The notes under the pieces are model-generated. The model saw nothing but the letters and a program-made list of their open reading frames with translations, searched no databases and was not told the DNA's origin. Of a stretch of DNA of 64,000 nucleotides, positions 11,486 to 24,082 are shown one piece after another (the first letter of the stretch is position 1; each line of letters starts with the position of its first letter). The position numbers were made by a program, and so were the translations under genes. Source of the DNA: Calliphora vicina. Lineage: Eukaryota > Arthropoda > Insecta > Diptera > Calliphoridae. The stretch lies in assembly GCF_958450345.1 (NCBI RefSeq), contig NC_088780.1:168746726-168810725 (forward strand). Reading direction: 5' to 3'.

Positions 11486-12074
11486 TGAGTGAGAATTCTA
11501 GGGGTAGACTTTTTGGTACTTTTTCTTTATTCGATTGCTACTTTTTGTAATTTCTTCACCAATGCACATAGAAACATGAAATAAAGCTTATATGTAACCG
11601 AGTGAGTGGGAAACCACAAGTGTGGGCCTTTTGGTACTTTTTCTATATTCTAATGGTACTTTTTTGAATTTTCTATAACAATGGACTTATAGACATGAAA
11701 TTAAGCATATATGGTCCTAAGTGAGTGAGAATTCTAGGGGGAGATTTTTTGGTACTTTTTCTTTATTCGAATGGTACTTTTTGCAATTTCTTCACAAATG
11801 AACCTAAAAACATGAAATTAAGCTTATATGGACCGGAGTGAGTGGGAATCTACAAGTGACTGCTTTTTGGTACTTTTTCTATATTCTAATGGTACTTTTT
11901 GAATTTTCTGTAATAATGGACATAGAAATATGAAGTTAAGCGTATATGGTCCTAAGTGATTGAAAATTCAAGCGGATACCTCATGGTACTTTTTGTTTAT
12001 TCTAATGGTACTTTTTTTTAATTTTCTATAGCAATGAACTTAAAAACATGAAATTAAGCATACATGGTCCTAAG

Positions 12075-12855
12075 TAGGGATGCCAATCCCGAAATCCCGA
12101 TCCCGAAAATCACGGGATTTTTCGGGATCGGGATTTCCCGAATCCCGGGATTTGTGAAAAAGAATCCCGGGATTTTTCGGGATTAACAAATCCCGAAATA
12201 TTATGAGATTTTTGGTATTTTAGGAAGATTTTTGAAGCACCCAAAATACTTAGAAAGCTAAATTTCACCATATTTTTTATAATACTAATCTCGCTTCAAA
12301 TCCAAACGCAGACAGATTTTTTCATTTGAATCGGAGAGCAGCACGTCTCCCTTGCATTAACAGGCTTTTACACAATTTACACTTTTACGAAATTTATGTT
12401 CAAGTTATTTTCTAAAGGGGACTAGGGGCAAATGTAACCCGATTTCCGCAGTACTTTACAGTATAATTTTAGAGTATTTACAACTTATTTTGTGCAAAAT
12501 TTTATAAGGATTGCCGCATAATCAAGATATTTATGACTGCTCAAACAGTACTCCGGGGGACAATTGTATGGAGCTAGGGGAAATCATGGACCATTTTATT
12601 TTAATTTAACGCATTAGTTTTTGATTTGTTATGTTTTTACTTAAATATATTAATGATATAATAGTTTTTATTGTTGAATTTGATGTTTTTGACGTTTAAC
12701 TAAAATCCCGAAGTCCCGAAAAATCCCGAAATCCCGAAAAATCCCGGGATCCCGAAAAATCCCGGGGTCCCGAAAAATCCCGGGATCCCGGGATTTACAT
12801 TTCTAAAATCCCGAATCCCGGGATTTGTAAAACCCAGTCCCGTTTGGCATCCCTA
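12075..12855. mobile_element. hAT-like fold-back element, perfect 8-bp TSD
   Basis: The ends TAGGGATGCCAA and TTTGGCATCCCTA are flanked on both sides by GTCCTAAG (12067-12074 and 12856-12863). Both arms are built from short GC-rich repeats of the type TCCCGAAAAATCCCGGGA, very unlike the AT-rich surroundings. The centre contains a minus-strand piece of repeat X (~12412-12600). An 8-bp duplication with short TIRs is the hAT signature. It is non-autonomous. Confidence 0.85.
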
Positions 12856-13276
12856 GTCCTAAGTGAGTTAGAATTCTAGGGGGAGACTTTTTGGTACTTT
12901 TTCTTTATTCAAATGGTACTTTTTGTAATTTCTTCACCAATGAACCTAAAGCCATGAAATTAAGCTTATATGTGATAATTTATTAAATATTAAGTATTAT
13001 AGAAACAAAATTAGTTGATAATATAGGAAATGATATACAAATCTACAATTCAAACTTGACGGGTTATGGTACTATTTCCTTATTGCAATATTACTTTTTG
13101 AATATTTTATAATAATAAACCTAAAAATTTAAAATTAGGAACACATTTTGCATTTTCTATAATAATGGACCCAGAAATATGAAATTAGACATTTACAATT
13201 AGATTCACAAAGTGAGACTTGATAGTACTATTTCTTTCTTCTAATTGGGGTGGCGAAGCGCACCGGGTCAGCTAGT

Positions 13277-13740
13277 ATAAAATAAAAGTTTAAAGTGACT
13301 GCACTTTAGGTTACTAAGAGATACTAAAGTGACTATTGACTTCACGCTATGTTACATGGGATATCAGTATACTTAAGCTAAAATAAAAATAAACTTTATG
13401 AGAATTATATCAATACAATTTGTACAAGTACACTCTAGATTACTTGGAGACACTTAAGTGCCAATTGTCTTCATGCTAGATTACCTGGGATGTATAAAGT
13501 AAACAATTGTGGACTACGCAGAGAACATACTTGTCAAATTACCAAAAAATATATATAAATTGGAGTCAGCCAAGTGATAGGACATTAGTGTTAATTACTG
13601 TCAATAAGGAATACATTTACTACTTGCTGAACTGCTGGGGTATAAGAAAATCGATCCATAAATGGCAAATGTTCATCTGTTGTTGCAAATGTTCAGTTGT
13701 TGTTTACACTATAATGTTCAATAACTAAGTGGGAATAAAT
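13277..13740 (+). repeat. Dispersed repeat Y, copy 2
   Basis: It is collinear with 8850-9290 ('gtttaaagtgactgcacttt', 'ttacttggagacacttaagt', 'attggagtcagccaagtgat') and abuts the 3' end of the Helitron-like element. The 73-codon ORF inside it is not a gene. Confidence 0.7.
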
Positions 13741-14582
13741 GACAGATACAGAACAAAAATCGGGTTCAAAAGATACGCCATCTGTTATAAATCCTGCATT
13801 TTTAAGTAATTTTAAGTCACCAAATATTTTAACATTTTTGTTAATAAGTTTTTAAAATATAGCAGTTTTTAAAATTTAGACTAGAATATATGTATAATTT
13901 TACCTTTCATAGTTAAAAAAGCAATAAAAAATCGAAAACTGTGTCAAAACTATTGTAATTATAATAGTTAGGTAGGGGAGGAAAAACATTTAACAAAAAC
14001 ATTCAGCATTTAAAAGGAAATAAAAAGTGAAAGAAATTCATTCAACAAATAATTCCCATCATAAATTATGAACTAAACAATGGTAAAAGGTTTAAATACA
14101 GTTTTTCTTTACAGACAAACAAAAAGAACTTTCAATCTCAAACGAAATGAAAAAGAAACTTGTGCAGCTACAAACTTAAATAAATACATGGTTATTTGTT
14201 AAATATATATTGTACTAAGTATTTGTACTCGTACGAGTATTATGGACAGCACACAATTTCAATTCCTTAAAGATCGACTCTATAAAAGTTGTGAAAAGGG
14301 AAACTATTTTGATACAAAATTACCTCGTCATCACCGTACAAAGCAACAACTTTAAGCTGAAATAAAAAATAAAACATTGTTGACTGTACACAATACCCTA
14401 CATCAATATAATAAATTAAGAAGAAATGGTATAATCGTATCTAAATTATAACATTCTATAAAAGTAATATTACTTATCTCATTGATTACATTCTGTTGAG
14501 TCCCTCTTTCCACTTGTTGGTGCTTTCTGTCAAATATAGCCTATTTTTAATTCATAACTTCCAAGTAATGCTGACACAATTT
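13741..14582. other. Gene-free AT-rich stretch
   Basis: No coding or RNA feature seen. It ends in a small hairpin (arms attaggcattac/gtaatgcctaat, 14583-14617) directly against the solo LTR. Confidence 0.45.
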
Positions 14583-14617
14583 ATTAGGCATTACATATCT
14601 ACTTTGTAATGCCTAAT

Positions 14618-15244
14618 TGTTACGAAATTGTACTTGAATTCAAATATAACGATTTTGACGGCTGATTTAGAGTTGCTTTCAAATAGCAGTGTCTCTCAAA
14701 CTGTATCATACATATCTGTGAGTATTATTAACATTGAATAAAAGCTTTAAGTTGATCATTGATCGTAAGTATGGCAACGCTGAATGTTTGCTGCAACTCG
14801 TATATTCGAATTCAAATATTCGAGTTTTGACAGTTAAAGAACATTGTAGAAAGTTCACCAGAGATGGCGTGTGTATTCGAAAGCTCTAGGCTTCGTATGT
14901 ACGAGCTTTGACAGTTAAAGAACAATATAGAGTACAGAGGTTGCAGTCGTGAGTGAGTTTATCAGAGACGCTATTCGAATAAACATCAACTGAGAGCCTT
15001 AAAGTGTGCTGTATTTTTTTAAGTGAATTCATGTACATTATACAGTGTGTATGTATTTCTGCGAATTTATAAACGTGTATAAAAAACATTGAGTGGCTAT
15101 TTAATTCTGTGGTTGTTGTACATTTTAAATAACAAAGGGGTTGTTACAATTTTTAAACTACTAAACGGCTTTTATTTGCAATCAAAAGTATCCGGTTTAT
15201 TTCAAGGAAATAAACCAACGTTTTGAAAAGGTTAAAACGTAACA
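14618..15244 (+). mobile_element. Solo LTR, family L, copy 2
   Basis: It runs TGTTACG...CGTAACA and aligns throughout with 37848-38457, sharing blocks such as 'gttgcagtcgtgag', 'cgaataaacatcaactgag' and 'ggtttatttcaaggaaataaacc'. It has no internal domain and no clear target duplication, so it may have been rearranged. The 67-codon ORF inside it (14886-15089, minus) is not a gene. Confidence 0.8.
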
Positions 15245-15489
15245 ATATGTTAAATAGTAATGCAATGTTCGCTACCAAGTTTTTGCTGGTTTCTGTGTAT
15301 TACCAACTACCAAACCTACAATTCCCCTTCCCACATTGTAGTGTACAGGGCAAAACAATAACAAAAATTTAACCTAAATAATAATGCCACAAACTAGTAA
15401 CATTGCAATTGCGTTTTAAAAGAAAATATTGTTTTGGAAAACAATAGCAACAAAAATACATACTCGAGCATATACAGCTTTTCATTCAT

Positions 15490-15587
15490 ACGAAAAAAAA
15501 AATGATAGAAAAGCGGAAATTGACGACAACGACGACCACAACCAACAGACAAGGTGACGACGCCAAGGCGGACTAAGTTAAAAGCCC
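15490..15587 (+). other. Possible 5' exon of an unknown gene
   Basis: A GC-richer island has an ATG at 15501 (24 codons, MIEKRKLTTTTTTTNRQGD...) and a strong CCC|GTGAGTGAG donor at 15587-15588. It is not assignable to a gene. It could be an alternative first exon of a + gene downstream. No homology was recognised. Confidence 0.2.
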
Positions 15588-16478
15588 GTGAGTGAGTGTT
15601 TGCCTGAAGAAAGAATGGAGCAATTTTTAATCATACCAAAGAGTTTAGTGCAGAAATCATTGATGGCATAAATACCATCATGGCATACAAAAATACTTGA
15701 GATCAAACTAAAATGATTTAAATGAATTTTTAAAACGTACTCGACTCGCAAGTAACAATCTCAACTCAATTGATTTGTTGTTGCTGGTGTTTGGCCCACC
15801 GATACATAGATTCATATGAGTCTGTCCGTCCGTCTGTCTGTCTGTCTGTCAGTGTGTTTTAAGAAATAAATCATGTTGCAGTGTTTACATGAAATGCAAC
15901 ATACTCAAATCCGTTTAATACCCACGCGCTGCAAAGGCCCTCAGAAGCCAACAACAATGAAATTCAAATTGTTTTTTTTTCAGTTTTCAAATGACAGCCA
16001 GACCAACTGGATATGTTAGTAACAACTGGCTAAATGCAAGTACACACGTACAAACATAAGTTACATATAAATAAATAAATTATTTTGCCTTCTTTTATAA
16101 TAAAATAATGTTATTTTGTTAAAAGCAGGGAATTGGGTCATTTCACAGCCATCCCAAATATTTTAGAGAAAACTCATTTTATAGCAAGAACATTTAACGA
16201 AAATCAACGCACAAATCAAGGGTCATAAATAAAAAAACAACATAAAAATAAAAACTGCAGCCTTTGGGCAAGTAATTAAATATTTTCGATTTAAAACTGC
16301 ATAAATTGTGAAAATCTTTGTCAAATCACTACTATTTATATTTAATGCATTTTTTTACAACTTGTGTTGGGAGGTATTTTTCTTTACTATTTATAAGTTC
16401 TTGTAGTTGTTATTTAAGCACGCTATACCAAAAAAGTTGATGTAATGTGTGCAAGTTTAGTGAACATTTAAAAAAACA
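15588..16478. other. Gene-free stretch with a (GTCY)n microsatellite
   Basis: A short GTCY microsatellite lies at ~15821-15852 ('tgtccgtccgtctgtctgtc'), resembling the mini-me proto-microsatellite but without mini-me flanks. Nothing else is recognised. Confidence 0.5.
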
Positions 16479-17180
16479 AGTAAGGGTGCTATATTCGGCC
16501 GTGCCGAATCTTATATACCCTTCACCAAATTATACTTCAAAATAAAAATTTTAAATATTTTAAGGTAAACAAAATTTATTTTTTTCCAAAGTTGTTTTTT
16601 CATTTTTTGAAAAAAAAACATTTTCTAATTGTTATTTAAAATTTTTAAAATTTTTTTTTTTTAAATTTTAAATTTTTTTTTTGGTTTTTCCATTTTTTTT
16701 TTTTGTGAAAAAAAAATTCGGGTTCAAAATATTTTCCGATTTTGATTCATTGTAGGTCCAACTTACTATGGTCTTATATACGCCGTTGCAAATGTCTTCG
16801 AAATATCTATCATTAGATATCCATATTGTCTATGTTAATCTCTTAGTAATCCAGATATAGGTCAAAAATCGAGGTTGTCCTGGTTTTTTCCTCATACCTC
16901 AGCCATTTGTGGACCGATTTTGCTGATTTTAAATAACTTCTCGAAAGCATGTCTGACAGAATTATTGAAGATTTGGATCCGGAAGATATCTGGGGTCTTC
17001 AGAAAATTGATTTCAACAGGCAGACGGACAGACAGACGGACATGGCTTAATCGACTCCGCTATCTATAAGGATCCAGAATATATATACTTTATAGGGTCG
17101 GAAATGAAAAATGTAGAAATTACAAACGGAATGACAAACTTATATATACCCTTCTCACGAAGGTGAAGGGTATAAAAACA
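16479..17180 (+). repeat. mini-me/DINE-like repeat, full-length copy
   Basis: It starts 'acaagtaagggtgctatatt' followed by the palindromic ATTCGGCCGTGCCGAAT. It then has an A/T-rich middle, the 'ctatcattagatatccatat' block, 'gaggttgtcctggt', a short (GACA/GACG)n tract, 'ggcttaatcgactccgctat' and the end 'gaaggtgaagggtataaaaa'. The layout matches the Drosophila mini-me/DINE-1 repeats with their (GTCY)n proto-microsatellite. It is non-autonomous; these repeats are now grouped with Helentron-associated elements. Confidence 0.85.
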
Positions 17181-17189
17181 AGTAAGACA

Positions 17190-17420
17190 AGTAACAAGTA
17201 AGCACAGCTCTTCACCAAATTATACTTTAAAATACGATTTTGACCCATTGTATGTCGGACTTACTTGGGCCCATTGCAAAGGTCTTTGAAATATCTATTA
17301 TTGGATATCCATATTGTCTATATTAATCGAGGTTGTCCTGGTTTTTCCTTATATCTCAGACATTTATATGCAGACATTTGATTGTCTCGATTTTAAATAG
17401 TAACCGGAGATGTAAGTATG
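17190..17420 (+). repeat. mini-me/DINE-like repeat, deleted copy
   Basis: It follows the full copy in the same orientation ('caagtaagcacagctcttca') and retains 'cattgtatgtcggacttact', the 'ggatatccatattgtctata' block and the 'tgtcctggttttt' block. The rest is missing. Confidence 0.75.
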
Positions 17421-17449
17421 TAAGTTATTTAGGGGCAACGGAAACTTGA

Positions 17450-18135
17450 TTTCAAATTACAGACGGTTCTGAAGTGAAACGTATTCCAGAGAGCGTTCTG
17501 CATCGATCGAAACAAATGGTAGTCGAGGTGAGACAAAACTTCAATCTAAATACTTTTTAACAGGTATTGCAACATCTGGCCTAGCGTTGTCATGATGGAA
17601 TATTACTGTCTCAATGCGTATCAGTTATGTTCGATGGTCTGGCCAGATTTCAGCAGCAGCTAATAATAGATACGTCCCTTTTGATCTGACCAAATACCTT
17701 AGCGCCATGAATATTTGACTTTGGTGTCGATTCCGCTGACCGCTTCACGTACGATATCTTTAGCTTCGGGTTATAGTAATCGTTTCATCGCAAGTAATGA
17801 TTTGGTGAAAAAGAAATTCTTTTAAAGCGTTCAAGCATCATTTCGGACATGCAAAATCGTCAAGGTTTCTAGACTTCAATTGGTATGGTACCCAATTTTC
17901 CTGCTTTTGGGTGAAACCAGCTGCTCGCAATTGAATTGCATTTTGAAATTAGTTCCCAATGATTTTGAAAGGTCTTGTTGAGTTTTACAACAATCTTCAT
18001 AGAGTAATGCCTCCAAATCTGGATATTCAAACTTTTTTGGCTGACCTGGGAGATATTTGTCTTTCGTGACAAAATCACCACTTCTGAACCGCACAAAACT
18101 ATTTTTCGAATCTTGAATCCGGAACACATTCACCG
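17450..18135 (-). pseudogene. mariner transposase relic 1
   Basis: On the minus strand, 18133-17876 reads FVRFRSGDFVTKDKY, then GQPKKFEYPDLEALLYEDCC and KTQQDLSKSLGT, which is the mariner N-terminal HTH region. Nearer 17600-17450 the motif NARPDVAIPVKKYL corresponds to the catalytic HDNARPH region of D,D34D transposases. Frameshifts and a stop follow, and the C-terminal part is lost. It is homologous to the relic at 32470-33120. Confidence 0.85.
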
Positions 18136-18160
18136 TAAGCTTCGGTAAGTAATAAACAAT

Positions 18161-18716
18161 ACAGTGTGTAATTTTTTAGACATGGAAATATAACCATTAC
18201 GTGATAAAATACTGGGATACCCGTGTATCCCAGTTTTGTCCAAAGTGTATTTTTTGCAAAAAAGTGATAATTTTCTCAGACTCATGCATATCTTGCAAAC
18301 AGTTCGGAATATTGATTTACTATCTGAGGCAAAGTTGTAGCCTTTGTCATAAAGACTTCCTAGAACATATGGAATTCCTAGGAATGATTCTTAACACCGC
18401 GGTGCACCGTTTAGGTAGGTCAATATAAGTTAATAAAAAAAAACTAAAGGAATTAAGTGTTTTGGGCCATAAACTATTAAATTATTATAAACTAAAGCAT
18501 ACTTTTAGGCAGATTTAAACAAATTTATTCCGAATTTTTAAAGTTTTTTGCGATTTTGATCTTGAAGATGATGTTTTTTGTTTTTTATGACAAGGGCTAC
18601 ATCTTTGCCTAAGAGAGTAAATCAAAATTCCGAACTGTTTGCATGATATGAAAATTTGTTGGTCTTTTATCACGTAATGATGTCCGTATATGGTTATTTT
18701 TTTAGTGTTGCACTGT
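18161..18716. mobile_element. TIR element (~556 bp), non-autonomous
   Basis: The left end ACAGTGTGTAATTTTTTAGA...AACCAT.ACGTGATAAA is complementary, imperfectly, to the right end TTTATCACGTAATGATGTCCGTATATGGTT...CACTGT, with arms of about 50 nt. A small inner hairpin lies at 18211-18234 (actgggatac/gtatcccagt). A related fragment is at 29904-30090. No transposase is present. Confidence 0.7.
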
Positions 18717-18779
18717 GCAAGTAAAGCAAAACTTCCTGCATGTGACGCTTTGCTGGAACAAAATTCGACATTTTCAATA

Positions 18780-19160
18780 ACTAAGTGAGAATAAATGACA
18801 GATATGTACCCTTCAAAATTACGTATAAGTTATATATATTGTAAATACGGTATTTTTAAGTTTACACTCAATATATCAAAATTCACTGATCACACATATG
18901 TAGGTACATATTTATGACAAAAAAACCCATTTTTATATAAAAATTACACTCAAATTTTTAATCGTTGATAACTTTGTAAATATGCGCCTATTTGGAAAAA
19001 TAAGCTCAAATTGTGATCACTCATATTTCGTACCAAAATTGGATTTTTATATGAATATTCGATTCAAATCATTAATGGGAGATAACTTTGTAAATAAGAG
19101 TTTATTTAAAAAAAGAAGCTGAATTGGTGATTACTAGGGACGGATTTTCATGCATTTATT
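18780..19160. repeat. Satellite-like repeat (GTGATCACTCATATTT family), degenerate
   Basis: Units contain 'tgtgatcactcatatttc', 'atttttatat' and 'ataactttgtaaat' motifs, as in the arrays at 38937-39960 and 45790-46985. Only about two or three degenerate units are present. Confidence 0.5.
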
Positions 19161-19539
19161 ATTGGAAAATATGCGCCTTAAATATGCTTCAAAAAAATCA
19201 AAATATGTACTTATATTTTTGTGCAGAAACATAAAATAATTAAGTATGGAATTCGAAATGTCCAAAAAATACACAACACTGTTGCCAGCAGTAAGAACTC
19301 TTTAAATTATACCAGGAATTAAACTATTAAGTCCTAAAACTATTTTTAAAATAATTTTTCTTCTGAAAAAACGATGGACGATATATTAATTGTAACATCT
19401 TGGTAAGAATACTTGTTTAAAGCCATCATTAAATCATCAATATTTTTATCGTGCTGTAAAGTAGCAACCAACCTTAATTTTTATATCGTAATAACCCAGC
19501 AATTAAGCAATTAGTAAATGTATCCCTTATAGACGGAAA

Positions 19540-19770
19540 TAATATCTGATCACTTGGCTGACTCCAATTTATATATTTTGTGTCATTTGACGTGCTATTT
19601 GTAATGCAGAGAGAAGTCAATTGGTTACTTTATACATCCCATGGTATCTAGCATAAAGACAATTGTCACTTAAGTGTCTCTATGTAATCTATAGTGTGGG
19701 GACTTTAAATGTTAATTGTGTAGTGCATTTGTCTCTAAGTTATCCAAAATCACTAGTTAGTTTACGACAG
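19540..19770 (-). repeat. Dispersed repeat Y, copy 3 (inverted)
   Basis: It reads as the reverse of 9000-9170 and 13430-13600, with 'ttggctgactccaattta', 'ttggttactttatacatccc' and 'gtcacttaagtgtctc'. It is truncated. Confidence 0.65.
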
Positions 19771-21870
19771 TCTCGTAGAAATGACTGTCAGGAGCGGTAA
19801 CTGTGTATGTGAAGTTACAAAATCTTTCGATAACGAAATCTCGTATAAATCGAATTTGCACTGAAAACAAATACATATGAACATTTAATGAATTTTTGAT
19901 ACTTAAAAAAACTGAACTTTTTTGAAGAAAAATGTTTTGAAATGATAATTTTCAATTACTGATAGAGAAATGAAGAACTTAATGTCAGTTTCTCGATGTC
20001 GAAAGAAGTTAGTCGATAACATTTACTGCTATTTCTATAACAAATTCGACAAAAAAAATTGTTGTCGAAAAATTGTTGTATTAAAAATTGGCATAATATG
20101 CATATAAATATGCATTTTGAAGCAAAAATATGCACTAACAAATCGATGCCATTCGGATAGATAATTAGTCTACATTATATTTGGACGTTCGAGAAAAAAC
20201 ATGCATTTGAATATAAATACGCCCCTAGTGATCACTCATGTTTTTTATCTAACATAAATTTTACATTGAATATTCAACTTAAAACTTTAAAGTCCATACA
20301 CCACCTTCCTTCCGCATCGAGATCATACAAGACCTCTGTATGAAATATGCAAAGCCTGCTGTTAGGTTCAAAATATTTCTTAAAATATTTTCAAACTGAT
20401 AAATATCTAATCACAAACAAGTAACATGATTTAACAAATTTTCGATTTAACTATTAATGAGAAAATGTATGTGAATGTGTAAAATTAAGAAAGAACACTT
20501 TCGGTGTTTATCAACATTATATTCTGTGTTCCAAACTTTTTATGATTTATAAGCATGCTTTAAAATTGTGTACGAGTGAGTACTTGAAAAGGAAATTTAA
20601 AAATACAATAAAAAATAAATATTAATAAAAATAGAAAAAAAAATAGACTCTGTGCCGTTTTAATCCTATTAGTAATAGTTTCAAGTTGGCGCTTTCACAA
20701 ATAAGACAAAATATTATTTATTTTCTTTTATGTGAAATATTTTGGTAAAGAAAACTGAAAAAAAGAAGAAAAAAAAAATCAAATCTTAATGAAAAAAAAA
20801 AAACTACCAGCATTTTATGAATGAATAGAGTTAGTTGTCAGTAAATTCAATCTTACTAAAAATACATTTATTTATATTATTATTATTATTACTTTGGCAA
20901 ATATGAAATTGTTATTAAACACAATAACCAATGGAGAATAATATTTTAAATGGCCTAGAAATATCACAAATGGTGAAAATTTTTGCATAAACAAATTGAA
21001 TGGCCAATAAAATTTATAGCTCATTGTTTAATTTCATCTCTTTCGCTTCAATTGGACATGATGAATAAGAAAATAAAATATAAAAAAAGCCCCCACAAAA
21101 TTTAACTAATTTGTAAGTAATTAGTTAGTAATTACAACTAAATCTGCATAGTTGTAACTAACATAAACTTCATAGATTTGAACAGCTCATATGTAAATAC
21201 AACTTTTAACTGAATTCCTTCCACAACCCACACCTTGTTTACACAACAGTAAATTCATATTCGCAGATACATAAATAATTTATTAGTTTTACAATCTAAA
21301 GAACTAAATATTTACGCTGGCTATTGTTAGAATTTTAATTTTTAAACACATTTTCTATGTATAAATGGTCAGAGATATTTAGTTTTGTATAAATGAATGT
21401 GCAAAAATATTGATAATACTCGTAGTTATAATAATAATAATGGCAAACAACCATTAGACAGACAGATAAACACTTACGGGTAAGTGCAGCTGACCCAGAG
21501 ACCAAAAGACAAATTCATCAAAAAAAAAATTATGACTCAAATAAAACCAAAAACAACTTCAGTGCAGCAGAGATCAACAACAACTTTAGCTGGAGGTAAT
21601 AAAAAACAAACCAAAAGATACAAGAAAACAGTTTCAAATGGATGCAAATTTTACAGATCTACAAATTACTTTTAAGTTAAAGCGCAACAGAATTCAACAT
21701 TTCAAAGAGACATGAAAGAACCGCACAAGCTGTTCGCTCAAGTAGTCAAACAATTAATAAACAATGAGTGGCTCCATGTAGACAAATGTACATTTTTGTG
21801 TGCGCTCTTTTGTACTTAAAAAAGTACCATTCATTTCTTTAATGATGAAATGACCATATCGGCTAAACTG
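19771..21870. other. Gene-free AT-rich stretch
   Basis: No gene recognised. One more 'gatcactcatgttttttatc' motif occurs near 20228. The 63-codon ORF at 21484-21675 is lysine- and threonine-rich with no domain and is probably chance. Confidence 0.45.
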
Positions 21871-21879
21871 AATTTTTAT

Positions 21880-22910
21880 ACCCTTTACCATCATGACTGG
21901 TATCGGGCAGAGATACAATATAAGTTTGTCATTACGTTTGTAGTTTTCACATTTTTCATATATACATATATTCTGGATCGTTATAGATAGCGGAGTCGAT
22001 ATAGCCATGTCCGTCTGTATGTTGAAATCAACTTTCCGTAGCTCCCAAATAACTTACATATCTACATGATTCTTATATAAATATATCCGCTATATCGGTT
22101 GCTATTTAAAACCTTTGTGAGAAGGGTATAAGTTTGTCATTCCGTTTGTAATTTCTACATTTTTCATTTCCGACCCTATAAAGTATATATATCCTGGATC
22201 CTTATAGATAGCGGAGTCGATTAAGCCATGTCCGCCTGTCTGTCCGTCTGTCTGTTTCTGAAGACCCAGATATGAGCAAAAAACCGGGACAACCTCGATT
22301 TTCTACCTATTTTTTATCTATATCTGGATTACAAGTCATTAATATAGACAATATGGATATCTAATGATAGATATTTCAAAGTCCATTGCAACGATGTAGA
22401 TAAGGCTATAATAAGTTGGACCTACAATGGGTCAAAATCGGGAAAAATATTTTTTAAAATTTTTTTAAAAAAATTTGGAAAAAACTTTTTTTAAAAAAAA
22501 TTAAAAAACAATTTCATTTCTTGTTTTATCTATATCTGAATTACTTAGTCATTCATATAGACAATATGGATATCTAATGATAGATATTTCAAAGGCCTTT
22601 GCAAAAACGTATATAACACCATAGTAAGTTGAACATACAATGGGTCAAAATCGGGAAACATATTTTTTAATCCGATTTTTTTTTTACCAAAAAAAATTTT
22701 TTGTCTTAAAATTTTTGTCACAATAAATTTAAAAAATTAAAAATGAAATTTAAAAAAAAAAATTTTGCCATAGAATTTGTTTCATTAACAAATTAAAAGA
22801 AAAAATTTAAATTTTTTTAAAAATTTTTAAATTTTTATTTTAAAGTATAATTTGGTGAAAAGTATACATATATAATTCGGCATTGACGAATAAGCTATCT
22901 TACTTGATTT
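21880..22910 (-). repeat. mini-me/DINE-like repeats, one partial and one near-complete copy
   Basis: In reverse orientation a partial right end (21880-22125, 'ggatcgttatagatagcgga') is followed by a longer copy from ~22125. The longer copy has 'gccatgtccgcctgtctgtc', the 'atggatatctaatgatagat' block (itself duplicated near 22350 and 22567) and the 5' end near 22900. Internal duplication of the middle block makes this copy longer than its relatives. Confidence 0.8.
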
Positions 22911-23125
22911 AGTTATATCTAAACTGCTGATATATAAAGTTCTGCCGATACAAAATTTGAAGCATTACAATAATTATAAATAGTAGAGGACGCTAAGAAT
23001 CAATATTGAATTCAAAACTTGCAGATGATTTTACCAAACGCGTAATATTTGAATTTGATGTACATACAAATTATTATATTCTATCCATAAATTTATTAAT
23101 GAGCATTATTCTTTAGATTTATTAT

Positions 23126-23800
23126 ACCCTTCACCTTCGTGAGAAGGGTATATATAAGTTTTTCATTCCGTTTGTAATTTCCACAATATAATTTTCCGAC
23201 CCTATAAAATATATATTCTGGATCCTTTTAGTTAGCAGTCGATTAAGACATGTCTGTCCGTTGAAATCAATTTTCTGAAGACCCCAGATATCTTCGGGAT
23301 CCAAATCTTCAATAATTCTGTCAGACATGCTCCCGAGAAGTTTCCTATTTAAAATCAGCAAAATCGGTCCATAAATGGCTGAGATATGAGGAAAATACCA
23401 AGACAACCTCGATTTTTAACCTATATCTTGATTACTAAATCAATAATATAGACAATATGGATATCTAATGATAGATATTTCAAAGACCTTTGCAACGACG
23501 TATATAAGACCATAGTAAGTTGGACCTACAATGGTTCAAAATCGGAAAAAATATTTTTTAACCCTAATTTTTTTTTCACCAAAAAAAATTAAAAAACCAA
23601 AATATTTTTTCTAAAATTTAAAAACAAAAAAATTTTAAAAGTTATAATTTAAAAAAAAAATTAAAATAACAATTCTAAAAATTTTTTTTTACAAAAAATT
23701 TAAAAAACAAATGGAAAAAAATAAATTTTGTTTGAAGTATAATTTGGTGAAGGGTATATAAGATTCGGCCCAGCCGAATATAGCTCTCTTACTTGTTTTT
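23126..23800 (-). repeat. mini-me/DINE-like repeat, complete copy
   Basis: It is the reverse of the 16479 copy, from 'cccttcaccttcgtgagaag' to the palindrome-bearing end 'gattcggcccagccgaatat' and 'acttgttttttt'. The (GTCY)n tract is reduced to a couple of units. The 91-codon ORF on the minus strand here (23406-23131) is an artefact of the repeat. Confidence 0.85.
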
Positions 23801-24082
23801 TTTAATTTGTAAATATTCCAAAACAAAATTGCAATATTTGGAATTTGTAATGAAAAGATAACGATAGTTTTGGCTGGATTTTTATGAAACCATCCAAAAA
23901 ACATTTTCAATTTGAATTCTTAAATGATTTGATGATTTTTGTACAAAATAATTGATTTTAACACTTTAATGCACATTAGACTTATTAAATTTAAAAAACA
24001 ACTTAAATTATTCAGTTTATTTAATTCTAAAAAAACATTCAAATTGACAATACATATTCTTCATGGTTTCAAACATAGTGTA

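Larger units (their letters stand above)
10280..13275 (+). mobile_element. Helitron-like non-autonomous element with internal minisatellite, nested insertions
   Basis: The 5' part carries a 'gactcactgactgattcatc' type start. The 3' end is GCGAAGCGC...CAGCTAG|T, the CTRR-plus-short-hairpin end of Helitrons. A second copy of this end is at 62030-62059. The body from ~11150 is a degenerate ~120-bp tandem repeat, each unit with 'ggtactttttctttattc', 'aacatgaaattaagc' and 'gtgagtgagaattctag'. It is interrupted by MITE A (11259-11485) and a hAT-like fold-back element (12075-12855). There is no Rep/helicase coding. The 5' boundary is approximate. Confidence 0.65.
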
